Part shown: positions 38,848-39,491 of the stretch, piece by piece
Position numbering within the stretch: position 1 is the stretch's first letter
How the letters are laid out: the number at the start of each line of letters is the position of its first letter
The notes under the pieces: generated by a model
What the model was told of the DNA's origin: nothing
Seen by the model: the letters and a program-made list of their open reading frames with translations, nothing else
Databases searched by the model: none
From: a virus
IMG/VR virus record: IMGVR_UViG_3300008262_000128
Coordinates: 1 to 39,491 of that record
Strand: one strand, 5' to 3'
Length of the DNA: 39,491 nucleotides
Position numbers and translations under genes: made by a program

Positions 38848-39491
38848 ATGGCGTGGACTAAGGCGACCTATCTGGCACGAACGCGGGATTGGATGGACGC
38901 CACGGCGTCTGACCGCTGGAGTGACACGTTCCTGTACTCGATTCTCGGGATGGTGTTTCGGGACGAGTGGCAGGGGATGCTGGACACCAACCCCTACTAT
39001 CGGTTTGCCAAGCGGTCGGTGACCACGGATAGCACGGGGGCATTTCTGTTGACCGATTTGGATAACGGGTCTGGGGATGCCAAGCAGTATGCCTACAAAA
39101 TCATCACGTTGACGGACGGCGCGAATACGGTGTATCGCGAGACGGATTGGCGGCAGGTGCCGCTCGCCCTCTCGGGTACGGAGGACTATTTGAGCTATGA
39201 CCGTCAGTATTACCTCATTGGAGACACGGTCCAGATTCTCCCGCAGACGGGGAACTTGAGCCTACAGGTGGGCGTCAACTGGACGCCGACCCCGATTGAC
39301 GACCTCGGATCCGAGCTGTCCGAGGCGGACTTCCCCCCGGGCCACGAAAACCTCATCGCCTTGTCGGCGGCGGGGATGGCGCTGGCAAAGGGCGGGGCCG
39401 AGACGCAATCGGCCAGCGACCTCTTGGCCTTGGCGCAAAAGCGGCGTGAGGCGCTCTACGCCGACATCGCTCGCCGGACGGGGAACCCGAC
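38848..39491 (+). CDS. Tail adaptor (head-to-tail connector), N-terminal part
   Basis: Starts at ATG 38848 (MAWTKATYLARTRDWMDATA) and runs off the window in frame with positions 2-157; the whole protein is 228 aa. An N-terminal helix is followed by a beta-rich centre (YRFAKRSVTTDSTGAFLLTD, TVQILPQTGNLSLQVGVNW) and C-terminal helices (HENLIALSAAGMALAKGG). This helix-beta-helix plan is that of P22 gp4 / T7 gp11-like adaptors that bind the portal and carry the tail. Confidence 0.75.
   Translation, partial: MAWTKATYLARTRDWMDATASDRWSDTFLYSILGMVFRDEWQGMLDTNPYYRFAKRSVTTDSTGAFLLTDLDNGSGDAKQYAYKIITLTDGANTVYRETDWRQVPLALSGTEDYLSYDRQYYLIGDTVQILPQTGNLSLQVGVNWTPTPIDDLGSELSEADFPPGHENLIALSAAGMALAKGGAETQSASDLLALAQKRREALYADIARRTGNP
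39378..39491. repeat. Terminal direct repeat (right copy)
   Basis: Identical to positions 1-114. Removing one copy gives a circular map of 39,377 bp with an intact adaptor gene across the join. Confidence 0.95.

Noticed and set aside
1-39491. CRISPR array, insertion sequence, reverse transcriptase or integrase
   Set aside because: No regularly spaced direct repeats, no transposase or recombinase motifs and no YxDD polymerase motif were seen in any plausible reading frame.

Overview
The window is the complete genome of a tailed, probably short-tailed (podovirus-like), double-stranded DNA phage. Positions 1-114 are repeated exactly at 39378-39491, and the repeat lies inside one gene whose reading frame runs through the join. 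The map is therefore a circle of about 39,377 bp, most likely a circularly permuted or circularised assembly. The genome is GC-rich, densely packed, uses the standard bacterial code and has many TAATG, ATGA and GTGA stop/start overlaps. The host cannot be named. A candidate spanin hints at a Gram-negative host, but weakly. No integrase, DNA polymerase, primase, helicase or RNA polymerase is recognisable.

Layout. (1) Rightward packaging and virion arm, from 29616 through the circle join to about 19185: small and large terminase, a DUF3006-like protein, small head proteins, a P22-type portal, scaffold, major capsid protein, a decoration-like protein, tail adaptor, a gp10-like tail protein, and a 1060-residue fibre with an S74 chaperone. 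These are followed by a small HExxH protein, a set of Gln/Ala-rich and giant (2003 aa) ejection-type proteins, an overlapping lysis block (two holin candidates, amidase, spanin candidate), and a metallophosphoesterase with small zinc-ribbon proteins. (2) A small leftward cluster, 19277-20031: an HTH protein, an acidic-tailed 48-aa protein and two unknowns, closed by hairpin terminators. (3) Rightward early or DNA-metabolism arm, 20153-26940: single-stranded-DNA-binding protein, PD-(D/E)XK protein, a 550-bp non-coding structured region, tRNA-Gln, a second HTH protein, a DEDDy exonuclease, a VRR-NUC nuclease, small membrane and zinc-finger proteins, and a TPR/glycosyltransferase-like protein. 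(4) Leftward accessory arm, 26926-29430: an ArdC-like antirestriction protein and five small unknown proteins.

Regulation is unusually readable. Sigma70-like promoters of the form TTGCGC/T or TTGACA, 17-18 nt, TATNNT stand in front of most of these units. Two divergent promoters at 20039-20126 have their -35 boxes in the two arms of a perfect inverted repeat next to an HTH gene that appears to be leaderless. Eight non-virion genes on both strands (nine with a weaker variant at 17124) share a leader of the form CACWCACAAGGGGG a few bases before the start codon; virion genes lack it. That leader, the structured non-coding region beside the tRNA, and the ArdC arm of unknown small genes are the parts most likely to be new.
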